Source: Bacteroidota bacterium
GTDB lineage: Bacteria; Bacteroidota; Bacteroidia; Flavobacteriales; Weeksellaceae
NCBI GenBank assembly: GCA_023422635.1
Contig: JAFAGO010000029.1
Location: 135,441 to 199,440 of the forward strand
Length of the DNA: 64,000 nt
Direction of reading: 5' to 3'
Under the pieces are notes generated by a model. It saw nothing but the letters and a program-made list of their open reading frames with translations. It made no database searches and was not told where the DNA came from. Made by a program: the position numbers and the translations under genes. Of this stretch, positions 32,715 through 42,631 are shown piece after piece. How positions within the stretch are numbered: the stretch's first letter is position 1; each line of letters begins with the position of its first letter.

Positions 32715-35675
32715 TCATTTGATTTGTTTTTTCACTGCTTTTGCTTCTGCTACAACATCGGGAAAATCACCATAATTCGTAATAATTTGGTCACAGGTGT
32801 AACTCGCTTGATACTGATCTTTTAGCGCTAAATAATTTTTTGCCATAATCACCAGCGCTTTTGCGCCCCAATATTCTTCGGATGCATAATTATTCGCAAG
32901 TTTAAAAATCGTTTCATTCGAAGATTTAAATGCTTTTCCTTTATTTTGATAAAATGCTTTTGCATATAAAGCTTCCGCGGCAACTTCAGTGTTCGAAGAT
33001 TTTTCTAATGCAGCGTAAGCATTTTGAGCATCTTTATCTTTCCCTTTATTCATCAAGCTTCTCGCCTTAATTACTTTTGCACTTTCCAAAATGGTATTGG
33101 AATTTTTTGAATTTGCAATTACAGCGTCAGCATATTTTTCTGCTTTGTTAAAGTCTTTTTCCTCACCATAAAGTTTCATCAATTCAACATTTGCGAAATT
33201 TTTAATATTCACATTTGCAGAATTTGAAAGACTTTCGAGATACGTTTTTGCCTCTCCATTTTTACCTTGAGCCAAATAGATTTGTGCAATTCTGGTTTGC
33301 GCATCTTCCTGATAATCATTTTGTACCTGTGCTACATCTTGCAAAACCAAAAGTGCTTTTGCAGAATTATTAGTTTGATACAAACTTTCTCCCATTTCAT
33401 ATTGCGCTTGGTAAAGACCATCACCCGTTGGATTTTGAGAGAGATACTTTTCGTAATACGGAATGGCCGTTTTGTAGTCTTTTCGAGCAAAAGCATTTTT
33501 AGCCGATGTTAAATTAATTTCATCGATTTCCGAAGCATCTACATTAACACCAACACTTTTAGCAAAGGTTTGATATCCTGAAACATCCCCATTTTTTACA
33601 TAAATTGGTCGCGCTGCTTGTACAATTTTTGAAGCATAGGCCGAATTTTGATATTGTTTGCCTAAAGATTTCAACTCCGAAAGCGCCTTACTTTCCTGAT
33701 TAAGATCGATGAAATTCTGAGCACGATAAATTTGAGCGTTGGCAACAAGATCTTTATCCGAAGACGATTTTATCACTTTATCAAAATAGGTATTTGAAGT
33801 AGAAAAATCATCCTGTGCGGCATACGCGGTTGCAATTTCATAATTGGAATCGTCTGCATAATCTGAATTTGGATATTGCGAAAGCAAATTTTTCAGATTG
33901 CTAATTTTCGCTTCGGTGTCGCCTTTAAATCCAAGAGCCATTGCTTTTTGAAAAATAGTATAATCGTTCGAAGCATCAGTTTTATCATAAATTGCAATCG
34001 CTTCATTTAAATCATTATTCGCATAATACGTATCTGCTAAACGAAGTTCGGCATCTGTTTTAAATTCTTGTTTTGGATTTTCGAGATATTTTTTGAAATA
34101 CGCACCTGCCTTTTCGAAGTTTTTCGATTTAAAATACGCATATCCTAAATCATAATCCAATTGCTGTTTTTCTGGAAAACTTTCGTTCAATAGTTTTTCA
34201 TAGCGTACAATTGCAGAAGGATAATTTCCTTTTTGATAATACGTTTGCGCAAGCCAATATAAGGCACGTGGCGTAAATTCTTTATTTTCGTTGAGTTCTA
34301 AACTTCTGAGTAAATATTTTTCCGCTTCATCATAATTGCCTTTGTTAAACTCTTCCGTTCCTAAAAGAAAAGAAACTTCTTGATCAATTTTATCCGTTTC
34401 GTTAGTTGAATTGGGCAATTTATCGATCGCCTCGAGCGTCTCTTTAAAATTCCCGGAATACAGATACGATTTTACAAGTAGCGATTTTAACGCTGTAGTT
34501 TTGCTTCCTGAAGGATATTTGCTGATGTAACTTTGAATAACTTTGGGAGCCGCTTCAAAAGGATTCCCAATATCGTAACTTAGTTTTGCATATTGCTCAT
34601 GCGCCAATTGTTGTACTGTTTGGTCGTAATTCATTTGATACGCTGAACGAAATGCTGAAAGTGCTTCTTGCTTTTTGCCGGTTTGCAAATAGGCATTTCC
34701 CAATTGATAGTACGCATTTTGCGCTAACGGCGAATCGGAATTTACCAACTGATTGTAATACGAAACCGCTTCATCATATCGGCCCATTTTTGAAGCAACA
34801 AAACCCATTTCATACAAATCGCTTTCGGACGGATTATTTTGAACATCCAAATAGGTTTTCAAATTGGGATACGCTTTTTCATACTCTCCAAGCATAAAAT
34901 AACTTTCACCAATAATTTTATGAACTTCAGCTTTATAGTCAGAAGAAATAGTGTAATTCAAAAGCTCATTTCCTTCATCAATGGCCTTTTCGTAGTCTTT
35001 ATCGTTAAAATACAATTGCACATAGTATGGACGAACCAATTGGGAAAATTTTTCGTCATTCTTAATGGAATCAAAATACTGAAAAGCCTTCTCACTTTGT
35101 CCATCTTGATAATACAAATGTCCCAACATATAGGCAACATCGCCTTTTTCGGTTTCATCTAAATTTTGATACGATTCTTCCAACGCTTCAATTGCGCCTG
35201 CTGAATCCCCAGTCATAAATTTGGCATAACCCAACTTTAATATATATTGGGTATTTTCTTCTTTTGAAAGCTGATATTGATTGACCTTTTGCAAGGTTTC
35301 AAGTGCTTTTTCAAAATCTTTTTGAGCTAGGTAATAATCCGCTAAAGGCAAATTTGCTTGCGCGAAATACGCAGAATTTGGGTATTGCTTCATAAAAGCA
35401 GCCAAACCTTCCTCCGCATGATTTTTTTGCAGAATCACACCAATTACATTATCAAAAAACTGAGCTGCTTCCTTTCGAGAATTGGAAAGTGTAGCGTTGT
35501 AGAAATACTGTTGCGCAAATTCATACTGCGCAGCATTGTATATCTTCGTTTGATAAAGATTTTCAGCAAGATTGAACGTATATTCATCTTTATCCCTATA
35601 ATATTGAGAAAGTTGCGCGTTTGCATACCCGAAATATGCAAAAGCAACAGCGATTAAAATTTTCTTCGAATTCAT
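32715..35675 (-). CDS. Large periplasmic tetratricopeptide-repeat protein
   Basis: 986 aa. Signal peptide MNSKKILIAVAFAYFGYANA and then TPR-type helix pairs over almost the whole length, many with the W/L-G-Y-A-F-A-P pattern (for example GDVAYMLGHLYYQDGQSEKA, AYYQLGNAYLQTGKKQEALS, YWLAQTYYQKGNYPSAIVRY). TPR scaffolds mediate protein-protein interactions; with a signal peptide and no membrane span it should be periplasmic or outer-membrane associated. Likely first gene of an operon with the beta-barrel gene. The start at 35675 is chosen because the upstream in-frame ATG adds a basic non-signal segment. Confidence 0.88.
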   Translation of the reverse strand: MNSKKILIAVAFAYFGYANAQLSQYYRDKDEYTFNLAENLYQTKIYNAAQYEFAQQYFYNATLSNSRKEAAQFFDNVIGVILQKNHAEEGLAAFMKQYPNSAYFAQANLPLADYYLAQKDFEKALETLQKVNQYQLSKEENTQYILKLGYAKFMTGDSAGAIEALEESYQNLDETEKGDVAYMLGHLYYQDGQSEKAFQYFDSIKNDEKFSQLVRPYYVQLYFNDKDYEKAIDEGNELLNYTISSDYKAEVHKIIGESYFMLGEYEKAYPNLKTYLDVQNNPSESDLYEMGFVASKMGRYDEAVSYYNQLVNSDSPLAQNAYYQLGNAYLQTGKKQEALSAFRSAYQMNYDQTVQQLAHEQYAKLSYDIGNPFEAAPKVIQSYISKYPSGSKTTALKSLLVKSYLYSGNFKETLEAIDKLPNSTNETDKIDQEVSFLLGTEEFNKGNYDEAEKYLLRSLELNENKEFTPRALYWLAQTYYQKGNYPSAIVRYEKLLNESFPEKQQLDYDLGYAYFKSKNFEKAGAYFKKYLENPKQEFKTDAELRLADTYYANNDLNEAIAIYDKTDASNDYTIFQKAMALGFKGDTEAKISNLKNLLSQYPNSDYADDSNYEIATAYAAQDDFSTSNTYFDKVIKSSSDKDLVANAQIYRAQNFIDLNQESKALSELKSLGKQYQNSAYASKIVQAARPIYVKNGDVSGYQTFAKSVGVNVDASEIDEINLTSAKNAFARKDYKTAIPYYEKYLSQNPTGDGLYQAQYEMGESLYQTNNSAKALLVLQDVAQVQNDYQEDAQTRIAQIYLAQGKNGEAKTYLESLSNSANVNIKNFANVELMKLYGEEKDFNKAEKYADAVIANSKNSNTILESAKVIKARSLMNKGKDKDAQNAYAALEKSSNTEVAAEALYAKAFYQNKGKAFKSSNETIFKLANNYASEEYWGAKALVIMAKNYLALKDQYQASYTCDQIITNYGDFPDVVAEAKAVKKQIK

Positions 35676-35748
35676 GAAGTACGATTTAAAATACCACCGT
35701 TTAGGCAATTTTATGATTGATTAATTCTTTATCGGAAAAACCGAAAAG

Positions 35749-35829
35749 TTATCCACAATTAGGAAACGAAATTATCAAAAACTTATTGCATTTACAATAG
35801 TTTTTAGCATATTGTTAATTTGTGGATAA
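35749..35829. promoter_or_regulatory. Two consensus DnaA boxes in inverted orientation
   Basis: TTATCCACA at 35749-35757 and TGTGGATAA at 35821-35829 are both perfect 9-mer DnaA boxes, 63 bp apart and facing each other across AT-rich DNA in a divergent intergenic region. Either a DnaA-controlled promoter pair or part of a replication origin; the sequence alone does not decide. Confidence 0.5.
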
Positions 35830-35898
35830 TTTAAGATATATTAACGTAAAGTTTCAGTACGCACGCTATTTTTTTAACAATTATTTTACATAAATGAT

Positions 35899-35906
35899 TA
35901 CATTTG
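35899..35906 (+). promoter_or_regulatory. -7 promoter box of the APC permease (TACATTTG)
   Basis: Perfect TAnnTTTG, 37 bp before the start codon, downstream of the two DnaA boxes. Confidence 0.45.
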
Positions 35907-35943
35907 TTCAAGAAACGACTTTAAAATTCAATCTTACAATTCA

Positions 35944-37617
35944 ATGAATCAATTATTCAGGAGGAAAAAATATGGAGCTGGCGACCAGACTTCAGGACTA
36001 TTGCGTGTGCTTGGCGTTTGGGATATTGTATTTTTTGGAATTGCCGCCATTATTGGAGCGGGAAGCTTCAGCAGTTTAGGCGAAGCGGTATTTAAAGGCG
36101 GACCAGGCGTTATTCTACTCTATTTAATATGTGGTTTTGCATGTGCTTTTACCGCTTTATGTTATGCTGAATTTGCAAGCCGAATTCCTATGGCTGGTTC
36201 CGCATATACCTATGCGTACGCAAGTTTCGGAGAATTAATTGCATGGATTATCGGTTGGGCACTTATTATGGAATATTCCTTTGGGAACATTTATGTCGCC
36301 TTTTCTTGGTCGGATTATTTTACCAGTTTTCTGGAGCGTTTAGGTTTTCATATCCCTGACTATTTAACGTGTAGTTACAGCGAAGCAAAAAAAGCATTTT
36401 TGGGGAATTCACAAAATGCTGAATTGCTCAACGCTTGGAAATCTGCGCCCATAATTGGTGGATTAAAAATAATTTTAGATGTTCCCGCGTTGGTGATTAA
36501 CGCCTTAATTACATGGTTGTGCTACGTTGGTGTGAAGGAAAGCAAGAACTTCAATAATGTTCTCGTGATTCTAAAATTAGCCGTAATTGTATTGGTGATT
36601 TTAGTAGGAATACAATATGTTTCGGTTGATAATTGGACTCCCGTAAATCCCGAAACAGGCGAACACTCTTTTATGCCAAATGGATTTGCTGGAGTTATGA
36701 GCGCTGTTTCTGGAGTGTTTTTTGCGTACATTGGATTTGATGCCTTGAGTGTACTTTCTGAAGAAACTAAAAATCCCCAGAAAACACTTCCACGGGGAAT
36801 GATCATTTCATTAATTGTATGTACCGTTATTTATATCGCATTAACCTTAGTATTAACAGGAATGGTTGATTATCGCAAGTTTGATGGCGTTGGCGATCCA
36901 CTAGCGTTTATATTTGCAGCCGGAAATGCCAATCTTGCTTGGATGGAACTGGTCGTTTCTTTTATCGCAATTATTGCGATTACCACGGTACTTTTGGTAT
37001 TTCAAATGGGACAACCTAGAATTTGGTATGCCATGAGTAGAGATGGATTAATGCCAAAGAAATTTCAAGAAATTGATCCAAAACACAAAACACCATCTTA
37101 CGCTACAATTATGACGGGCTTGGTAGTTGGAGTACCTATTTTGTTCACCGATAAAACCTTTATATTAGACTTCACAAGTATCGGAACCATTTTCGCTTTT
37201 GTGCTGGTTTGTGGAGGCGTTCTTTTGCTTCCAGAAAAAGAAAAAATTAAAGGCAGATTTCATTTACCCTATATCAATTCCAGATTTATTTTCCCCATTT
37301 TATTCCTAGGTGGATTGGCATTTTTTTACTTCTGGCAGAAAGATTTCTTCATAAATGTAATGGATTGGAAAGATCCTAATGAAGGGGAATTTCGCATTTC
37401 TGTATTCTTTTACATCTTGATCAATATTGGACTTTGCGTTTTAGCATTTGTAAAAAAACTTTCGCTAATTCCGCTTATTGGTTTAAGTTCTTGCTTATAC
37501 TTACTTACAGGAATGAGCCATAACAATTGGTTTTGGTTCGGGCTTTGGTTTGCCATTGGTTTGCTAATTTATTTTTTTTACGGATACAAACACAGCAAAT
37601 TGAGAAACGAGAAATAG
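35944..37617 (+). CDS. APC-family amino acid permease
   Basis: 557 aa with 12-14 hydrophobic segments. The APC signature GIAAIIGAGSFSSLGEAVFKGG falls in the first membrane helix, followed by AGSAYTYAYASFGELIAWIIGW in helices 2-3 and a conserved EETKNPQKTLPRGM loop (about 275-290) typical of cationic-amino-acid/YhdG-like transporters. Imports amino acids by proton or sodium coupling; the precise amino acid cannot be told. Starts 270 bp from the divergent TPR gene with two DnaA boxes between, and is followed 72 bp later by hemN. Confidence 0.9.
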   Translation: MNQLFRRKKYGAGDQTSGLLRVLGVWDIVFFGIAAIIGAGSFSSLGEAVFKGGPGVILLYLICGFACAFTALCYAEFASRIPMAGSAYTYAYASFGELIAWIIGWALIMEYSFGNIYVAFSWSDYFTSFLERLGFHIPDYLTCSYSEAKKAFLGNSQNAELLNAWKSAPIIGGLKIILDVPALVINALITWLCYVGVKESKNFNNVLVILKLAVIVLVILVGIQYVSVDNWTPVNPETGEHSFMPNGFAGVMSAVSGVFFAYIGFDALSVLSEETKNPQKTLPRGMIISLIVCTVIYIALTLVLTGMVDYRKFDGVGDPLAFIFAAGNANLAWMELVVSFIAIIAITTVLLVFQMGQPRIWYAMSRDGLMPKKFQEIDPKHKTPSYATIMTGLVVGVPILFTDKTFILDFTSIGTIFAFVLVCGGVLLLPEKEKIKGRFHLPYINSRFIFPILFLGGLAFFYFWQKDFFINVMDWKDPNEGEFRISVFFYILINIGLCVLAFVKKLSLIPLIGLSSCLYLLTGMSHNNWFWFGLWFAIGLLIYFFYGYKHSKLRNEK

Positions 37618-37677
37618 TATTTGCGTTAAACCTGATTCAATTCATCTTATTTAAAATCATTACAACAAAAGTATGCG

Positions 37678-37685
37678 TATTTTTG
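37678..37685 (+). promoter_or_regulatory. -7 promoter box of hemN, 4 nt from the start codon
   Basis: TATTTTTG ends 4 nt before ATG 37690, predicting a leaderless or nearly leaderless hemN transcript. Confidence 0.4.
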
Positions 37686-37689
37686 TAGA

Positions 37690-39048
37690 ATGAATTCTTT
37701 GGTTGACAAATACAATATTCCTGGACCGCGCTACACTTCCTACCCTACAGTTCCTTATTGGGAAGAAAACCTTTTTTCTGCTGATCAATGGATCAAAAGT
37801 GTACAAAGCTCCTTTATTGAAAGCAATAAAAAAGAAGGCATAAGCATTTACATTCACTTGCCTTTTTGCGAATCTTTGTGTACATTTTGCGCGTGCCACA
37901 AGCGAATTACCAAACAGCATTCTGTAGAAACAACATACATTGAAACGGTTTTAAAAGAGTGGGAATTGTACCTAAAACTGTTTGATGAAAAACCACTGAT
38001 AAAAGAACTTCATTTGGGAGGCGGAACTCCAACTTTTTTTTCGCCAGAAAATCTTGAAATTCTTTTAAAAGGAATTTTTGAAACTGCTGAAATAGCAACA
38101 CATCCAGAATTTAGTTTTGAAGGTCATCCCAACAACACTACAAAAGCGCATTTACAAAAACTCTACGATTTAGGTTTTCGAAGAGTGAGTTTCGGTGTGC
38201 AAGATTACGATTTAAAAGTACAGAAAGCCATCCACAGAATTCAACCTTTTGAAAAAGTTAAACAAGTTACGGATTGGTCTCGAGAGATTGGATACAAAAG
38301 CATTAGTCATGATTTGGTTTTTGGATTGCCCCATCAAAATTGGGAGACCATGGAAGCAACAATTCATAAAACTTTGGAGTTAAAACCAGATCGACTTGCC
38401 TTCTATTCTTATGCTCACGTCCCTTGGATTAAAGGTGTCGGGCAACGCGGCTTCGATGAAAACGATCTTCCAACGGGAGAAGAAAAAAGAAAATTGTACC
38501 AAAATGGAAAATTGCTTTTTGAACAATTAGGGTATCAAGAAATTGGAATGGATCATTTTGCGCTAACCAATGACGATTTGTACCTGTCGATGGAAGACAA
38601 AAAATTACATCGAAATTTTATGGGTTACACCTCGAGCAAAACCCAACTGATGATTGGTCTTGGGATGTCGGCAATTTCGGATTCTTGGTATGCGTTTGCC
38701 CAAAATGTAAAAACCGTTGAAGAATATCAAAAGTTGGTAAATGAAGGACAAATCCCTTTATTTAGAGGACATCTTTTAACGCAAGAAGATTTAATTATCC
38801 GAAAACACATTTTGAATTTAATGTGCCAATTAGAAACAAGTTGGGATATTGAAACAGCATTTCCTGAACTCGAAAATTCACTATCAATTTTAAAAGAAAT
38901 GGAAAAAGATGGTTTGGTTGCCATCGACAAAAATAAAATTACAATTACTGAAAAAGGAAGAACATTCACAAGAAATGTCGCAATGGCATTTGATCTTCGT
39001 ATGCTTCGAAACAAACCTGAAACCCGAGTGTTTTCAATGACGGTGTAA
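37690..39048 (+). CDS. hemN: Oxygen-independent coproporphyrinogen III oxidase
   Basis: 452 aa, full HemN length. Radical-SAM cluster motif CxxxCxxC at C60, C64 and C67 (PFCESLCTFCACH), SAM-binding GGGTP at 110-114, and the HemN C-terminal domain with the conserved end segment (DLIIRKHILNLMC). The extra Cys after the motif (ACH) and the PRYTSYP start are those of true HemN rather than HemW. Converts coproporphyrinogen III to protoporphyrinogen IX without oxygen in haem synthesis. Ends at a strong bidirectional terminator. Confidence 0.95.
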   Translation: MNSLVDKYNIPGPRYTSYPTVPYWEENLFSADQWIKSVQSSFIESNKKEGISIYIHLPFCESLCTFCACHKRITKQHSVETTYIETVLKEWELYLKLFDEKPLIKELHLGGGTPTFFSPENLEILLKGIFETAEIATHPEFSFEGHPNNTTKAHLQKLYDLGFRRVSFGVQDYDLKVQKAIHRIQPFEKVKQVTDWSREIGYKSISHDLVFGLPHQNWETMEATIHKTLELKPDRLAFYSYAHVPWIKGVGQRGFDENDLPTGEEKRKLYQNGKLLFEQLGYQEIGMDHFALTNDDLYLSMEDKKLHRNFMGYTSSKTQLMIGLGMSAISDSWYAFAQNVKTVEEYQKLVNEGQIPLFRGHLLTQEDLIIRKHILNLMCQLETSWDIETAFPELENSLSILKEMEKDGLVAIDKNKITITEKGRTFTRNVAMAFDLRMLRNKPETRVFSMTV

Positions 39049-39060
39049 CTAAAAATAAAA

Positions 39061-39090
39061 AAACGGACAATCGTAAAAGATTATCCGTTT
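39061..39090. terminator. Bidirectional Rho-independent terminator
   Basis: AAACGGACAATC / GATTATCCGTTT stem (one mismatch) with T runs on both sides, between hemN and the convergent 121-aa gene. Confidence 0.8.
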
Positions 39091-39095
39091 TTGTT

Positions 39096-39461
39096 TTATT
39101 TCATATTAATTACGCGATCTACCACATATTTTGTGTTTCCCCTCCATGGAACCGACCCGTGATATTCTTTATAATGAAGATCGAAATATTTACCGGAGTT
39201 GTTTTCTAATTGTTGAAAAACAGCATCATCTTCAATCGAAAATTCAAATTCGTAGCTGGTAAGATTTCCGGTTTTTGGATTTCCACCAAAGCCTTGCTGT
39301 ATTAATTTTCCTTCGTAGGTTTTAAATACGTTTCCTTTCCGTACGGCGTAATTTAAATATCCGGATTTTACTCCTTCACCGAAAACGAAAAAATATTTGT
39401 ACCAAACAAAACCTCCTAAAAGAATCAGTATGGCAATAAGCGTAATCCAAAGATATTTCAT
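39096..39461 (-). CDS. Small membrane-anchored conserved hypothetical protein
   Basis: 121 aa. One N-terminal membrane span (about residues 4-22) and a soluble domain outside the cytoplasm containing GYLNYAVRKGNVFKTYEGKL and FDLHYKEYHGSVPWRGNTKY, an apparent beta-rich fold. I do not recognise a function. Downstream of the acyl-CoA dehydrogenase gene (36 bp gap, same strand), so possibly co-transcribed. Confidence 0.75.
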   Translation of the reverse strand: MKYLWITLIAILILLGGFVWYKYFFVFGEGVKSGYLNYAVRKGNVFKTYEGKLIQQGFGGNPKTGNLTSYEFEFSIEDDAVFQQLENNSGKYFDLHYKEYHGSVPWRGNTKYVVDRVINMK

Positions 39462-39497
39462 AAGTGCATTTTTTAAAATTTCCTCAAACTTAAGAAA

Positions 39498-40640
39498 TTA
39501 TTTCTTCGAAATCGATCTGGAAATTACAATTTTTTGAATTTCTGATGTTCCCTCGTAAATTTGGGTGATTTTTGCATCTCTCATCATTCTTTCCACGTGG
39601 TACTCTTTCACATAGCCGTAACCACCGTGAATTTGAACGGCTTCCACCGTAGTGTCCATTGCCACTTGAGAAGAATATAGTTTTGCCATTGCTCCAATTT
39701 CAGAAATATCTTTGCCTTCATCTTTTTCTGCAGCTGCTTTATACACCAACATTCTTGCCGCTGTAATTTGAGTATGCATATCTGCCAATTTAAAAGCAAT
39801 TGCCTGATGATTAATAATTTCCGTACCGAAAGCTTTTCTTACTTTCGCATACTGAAGTGCCAATTCATACGCTCCAGAAGCAATACCAAGCGCTTGAGAA
39901 GCAATACCAATTCTACCTCCATTTAAAACTGCCATAGCGAAATTAAAACCAAAACCATCTTCGCCAATTCTGTTTTCTTTCGGAACTTTTACATCCGTAA
40001 ACAATAAAGAATGGGTATCGCTGCCTCTAATTCCGAGTTTATCTTCCTTAGGGCCAATTTCAAATCCTTCCCATCCTCGTTCAACAATAAAAGCGTTTAT
40101 GCCTTTATGCTTTTTTTCAGGATGCGTTTGTGCAATTACAATATAATAGGTTGCGCGACCACCATTGGTAATCCAATTTTTGGTACCATTTAACAAGTAG
40201 TAATCCCCTTTATCTTCGGCGGTCGTATGTTGAGAGGTAGCATCAGAACCTGCTTCTGGTTCAGAAAGGGCAAAAGCACCAACTACTTCCCCACTTGCTA
40301 ATGGTACTAGATATTTTTGTTTCTGCTCTTCGCTTGCGTATTTATCAATTCCAGTACAAACAAGAGAATTGTTAACCGACATAATTACCGCTGCCGAGGC
40401 ATCTACTTTCGCGATTTCTTCCATAGCGACAACGTACGACATTGCATCCATTCCCGAACCACCATATTCAGGAGCTACCATCATACCTAAAAATCCCAGT
40501 TCAGCCATTTTTTTCACCAACTCTTCTGGAAATTTTTGATCACGATCTCTTTCAATAACACCGGGCAATAATTCGGTTTGTGCAAAATCTCTAGCAGCTT
40601 GCTGAATCATCAGCTGTTCTTCAGATAGATTAAAATCCAT
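39498..40640 (-). CDS. Acyl-CoA dehydrogenase
   Basis: 380 aa, FAD-dependent. The start MDFNLSEEQLMIQQAARDFA is the usual family N-terminus; an open frame extends 37 codons upstream without similarity. Motifs: FALSEPEAGSDA (about 124-135) and TKNWITNGG (about 152-160) in the beta domain, and the C-terminal catalytic region IYEGTSEIQKIVI with the base Glu (IYEG, about 366) as in short/medium-chain enzymes. Oxidises acyl-CoA to enoyl-CoA in beta-oxidation or amino-acid breakdown, passing electrons to ETF. Divergent from the acyl-CoA ligase gene across 134 bp, which suggests joint control of fatty-acid use. Confidence 0.94.
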   Translation of the reverse strand: MDFNLSEEQLMIQQAARDFAQTELLPGVIERDRDQKFPEELVKKMAELGFLGMMVAPEYGGSGMDAMSYVVAMEEIAKVDASAAVIMSVNNSLVCTGIDKYASEEQKQKYLVPLASGEVVGAFALSEPEAGSDATSQHTTAEDKGDYYLLNGTKNWITNGGRATYYIVIAQTHPEKKHKGINAFIVERGWEGFEIGPKEDKLGIRGSDTHSLLFTDVKVPKENRIGEDGFGFNFAMAVLNGGRIGIASQALGIASGAYELALQYAKVRKAFGTEIINHQAIAFKLADMHTQITAARMLVYKAAAEKDEGKDISEIGAMAKLYSSQVAMDTTVEAVQIHGGYGYVKEYHVERMMRDAKITQIYEGTSEIQKIVISRSISKK

Positions 40641-40774
40641 TTTGTTTAAAGTTTTTTTTGTAAGGTTTGTGTGCTTGTAAATGTACAATTTCTGTAATAA
40701 TACCAAAATTCTTTTTTTTGGTAGATTCCTAAAAAATTTTATATTTACCAAATCACCCTTTTATAAGATAGAAT

Positions 40775-42550
40775 ATGATTTTTACAAGACTTTTCGATAT
40801 TGCCTACTATGCGGCCAATAATCTACCGAATACGGATATGTTCGTTACGAAACACCAAGGAGAATGGCAAAAAACTTCTTCCCGAGAGTTTATAGGCTTG
40901 GGCAATCAGTTCTCTCGAGGCATTATTAAATTAGGAATTAAACCTGGCGATAAAATTGCCATCATTACATCGAATACACGTACAGAATGGTCTATTGTTG
41001 ATTTTGGTAGCTTGCAAGTAGGAATCATCACCGTGCCTGTTTATCCTACGATTGCTCCTACTGATTATGAATTTATTTTCAATAATGCAGAAGTGAAATT
41101 CTGTTTTGTTTCGGATAGAGAACTTTATGATAAAGTTGATCAAATAAAAGATCGTGTTGCCAGTTTGCAAGGTGTTTTCTCGTTTGATAATATTGATGGC
41201 GTTCCAAATTGGCGTGAAGTTCTCGATTTAGGTAGGGATGATTCTACACAAAATGAAGTAGACGATATTGCTAAAACCATCAATCCTACCGACTTGGCAA
41301 CCATTATTTACACCTCGGGTACTACAGGAAAACCAAAAGGAGTGATGCTTACCCACGACAATATTGTGGCAAACATTAAAGGCGCAGATGAACGAATTCC
41401 TATGAAACCTAATTTCGATTATAAGGAAGCGCGTGCATTAAGCTTTTTACCAATTTGTCATATTTTCGAAAGAATGCTTTTTTACCTCTATCAAAGCAAA
41501 GGAATCTCCATTTACTTCGCAGAAAGCATTGATAAAATGGGCGATAACATAAAAGAGGTGAAACCTCACTATATGACTGTTGTACCGAGACTTTTAGAAA
41601 AAGTGTACGATAAAATATACGACAAAGGAACTGCAGCAGGCGGTTTAAAATCGAAAATTTTTCTTTGGGCTTTGAGTGTAAATGAAGCGAAGAAAGAAAT
41701 TTCAAAACCAAGCGGAATTAAAGAAATTATTGCCGACAAATTGGTATTCAAAAAATGGAGAGAAGGCTTAGGTGGCGAAATCACCACTTTAGTTTCTGGT
41801 TCAGCTGCGTTATCTGTGCGATTGAATAAAATTTTTCAAAATGCAGGAATTCCCATTTTAGAAGGATACGGACTTACTGAAACTTCACCGGTAATTTCGG
41901 TAAATTCGTTCGGACATATTAAAGCTGGATCTGTGGGACATCCGCTAAAAAATGTTCAAGTAAAAATTCAAGAAGATGGTGAAATCACCGTGAAAGGTCC
42001 ATCCATTTTTTCGGGATATTACAATAATGAGGAACAAACACGAGAAGCATTTACAGAGGATGGATTTTTTAAAACAGGCGATATTGGCCATATCGACAGC
42101 GAAGGTTATTTAACGATTACCGACCGTAAAAAGGAAATGTTTAAAACTTCAGGAGGTAAATATGTTGCGCCGCAAGTGATTGAAAATTTAGTGAAAGCTT
42201 CCAAATTTATCGAGCAATTAATGGTTGTTGGAGAAGGCGAAAGAATGCCTTGTGCAATTGTTCAACCGGATTATACGTTTGCGAAAAACTGGGCAGAAAT
42301 CCATCATATTTCTATTGGTGGTTCTCCAGAAGAAATGTCGAAAAGTCCAGAACTTAAAGCAAGAATTGAAAAAGAAATTGAAAAAATCAACAAAGATTTA
42401 GGCAATTGGGAAAAAATTAAAAAAATTGAACTTTCACCAGAAATTTGGTCAATTGAAGGTGGCGAACTAACGCCAACTTTAAAGCTAAAAAGGAAAAAAA
42501 TTAAAGAAAAATATATGTATTTATACGACAGAATGTATCAGCAACAATAG
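40775..42550 (+). CDS. Long-chain fatty-acid-CoA ligase (AMP-forming)
   Basis: 591 aa. Adenylate-forming motifs: IIYTSGTTGKPKGVMLTHDN (about residues 174-193), YGLTETSP (about 365) and GDIGHIDSEGYLTITDRKKE with the catalytic C-terminal Lys in TSGGKYV (about 450). It activates fatty acids to acyl-CoA via acyl-AMP. The N-terminus lacks a signal peptide and it should be cytoplasmic or membrane-peripheral. Divergent from the acyl-CoA dehydrogenase gene; ends at the strongest terminator in the window. Confidence 0.93.
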   Translation: MIFTRLFDIAYYAANNLPNTDMFVTKHQGEWQKTSSREFIGLGNQFSRGIIKLGIKPGDKIAIITSNTRTEWSIVDFGSLQVGIITVPVYPTIAPTDYEFIFNNAEVKFCFVSDRELYDKVDQIKDRVASLQGVFSFDNIDGVPNWREVLDLGRDDSTQNEVDDIAKTINPTDLATIIYTSGTTGKPKGVMLTHDNIVANIKGADERIPMKPNFDYKEARALSFLPICHIFERMLFYLYQSKGISIYFAESIDKMGDNIKEVKPHYMTVVPRLLEKVYDKIYDKGTAAGGLKSKIFLWALSVNEAKKEISKPSGIKEIIADKLVFKKWREGLGGEITTLVSGSAALSVRLNKIFQNAGIPILEGYGLTETSPVISVNSFGHIKAGSVGHPLKNVQVKIQEDGEITVKGPSIFSGYYNNEEQTREAFTEDGFFKTGDIGHIDSEGYLTITDRKKEMFKTSGGKYVAPQVIENLVKASKFIEQLMVVGEGERMPCAIVQPDYTFAKNWAEIHHISIGGSPEEMSKSPELKARIEKEIEKINKDLGNWEKIKKIELSPEIWSIEGGELTPTLKLKRKKIKEKYMYLYDRMYQQQ

Positions 42551-42570
42551 TAAATAAACGAGAGAAAAAA

Positions 42571-42600
42571 AAGCGGCGGCATCTTCAGATGCCGCCGCTT
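42571..42600. terminator. Strong bidirectional terminator with perfect 14-bp GC-rich stem
   Basis: AAGCGGCGGCATCT / AGATGCCGCCGCTT form a perfect stem with almost no loop, flanked by A and T runs, between the convergent acyl-CoA ligase and CdsZ-like genes. Confidence 0.9.
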
Positions 42601-42631
42601 TTTTATATGTTCCGTAAGTAAAAATCGGTGA

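Noticed and set aside
34586..35162. Two overlapping rightward frames of 103-107 codons opposite the TPR gene
   Set aside because: They lie wholly antisense to TPR repeats, whose periodic codons leave open frames on the other strand.
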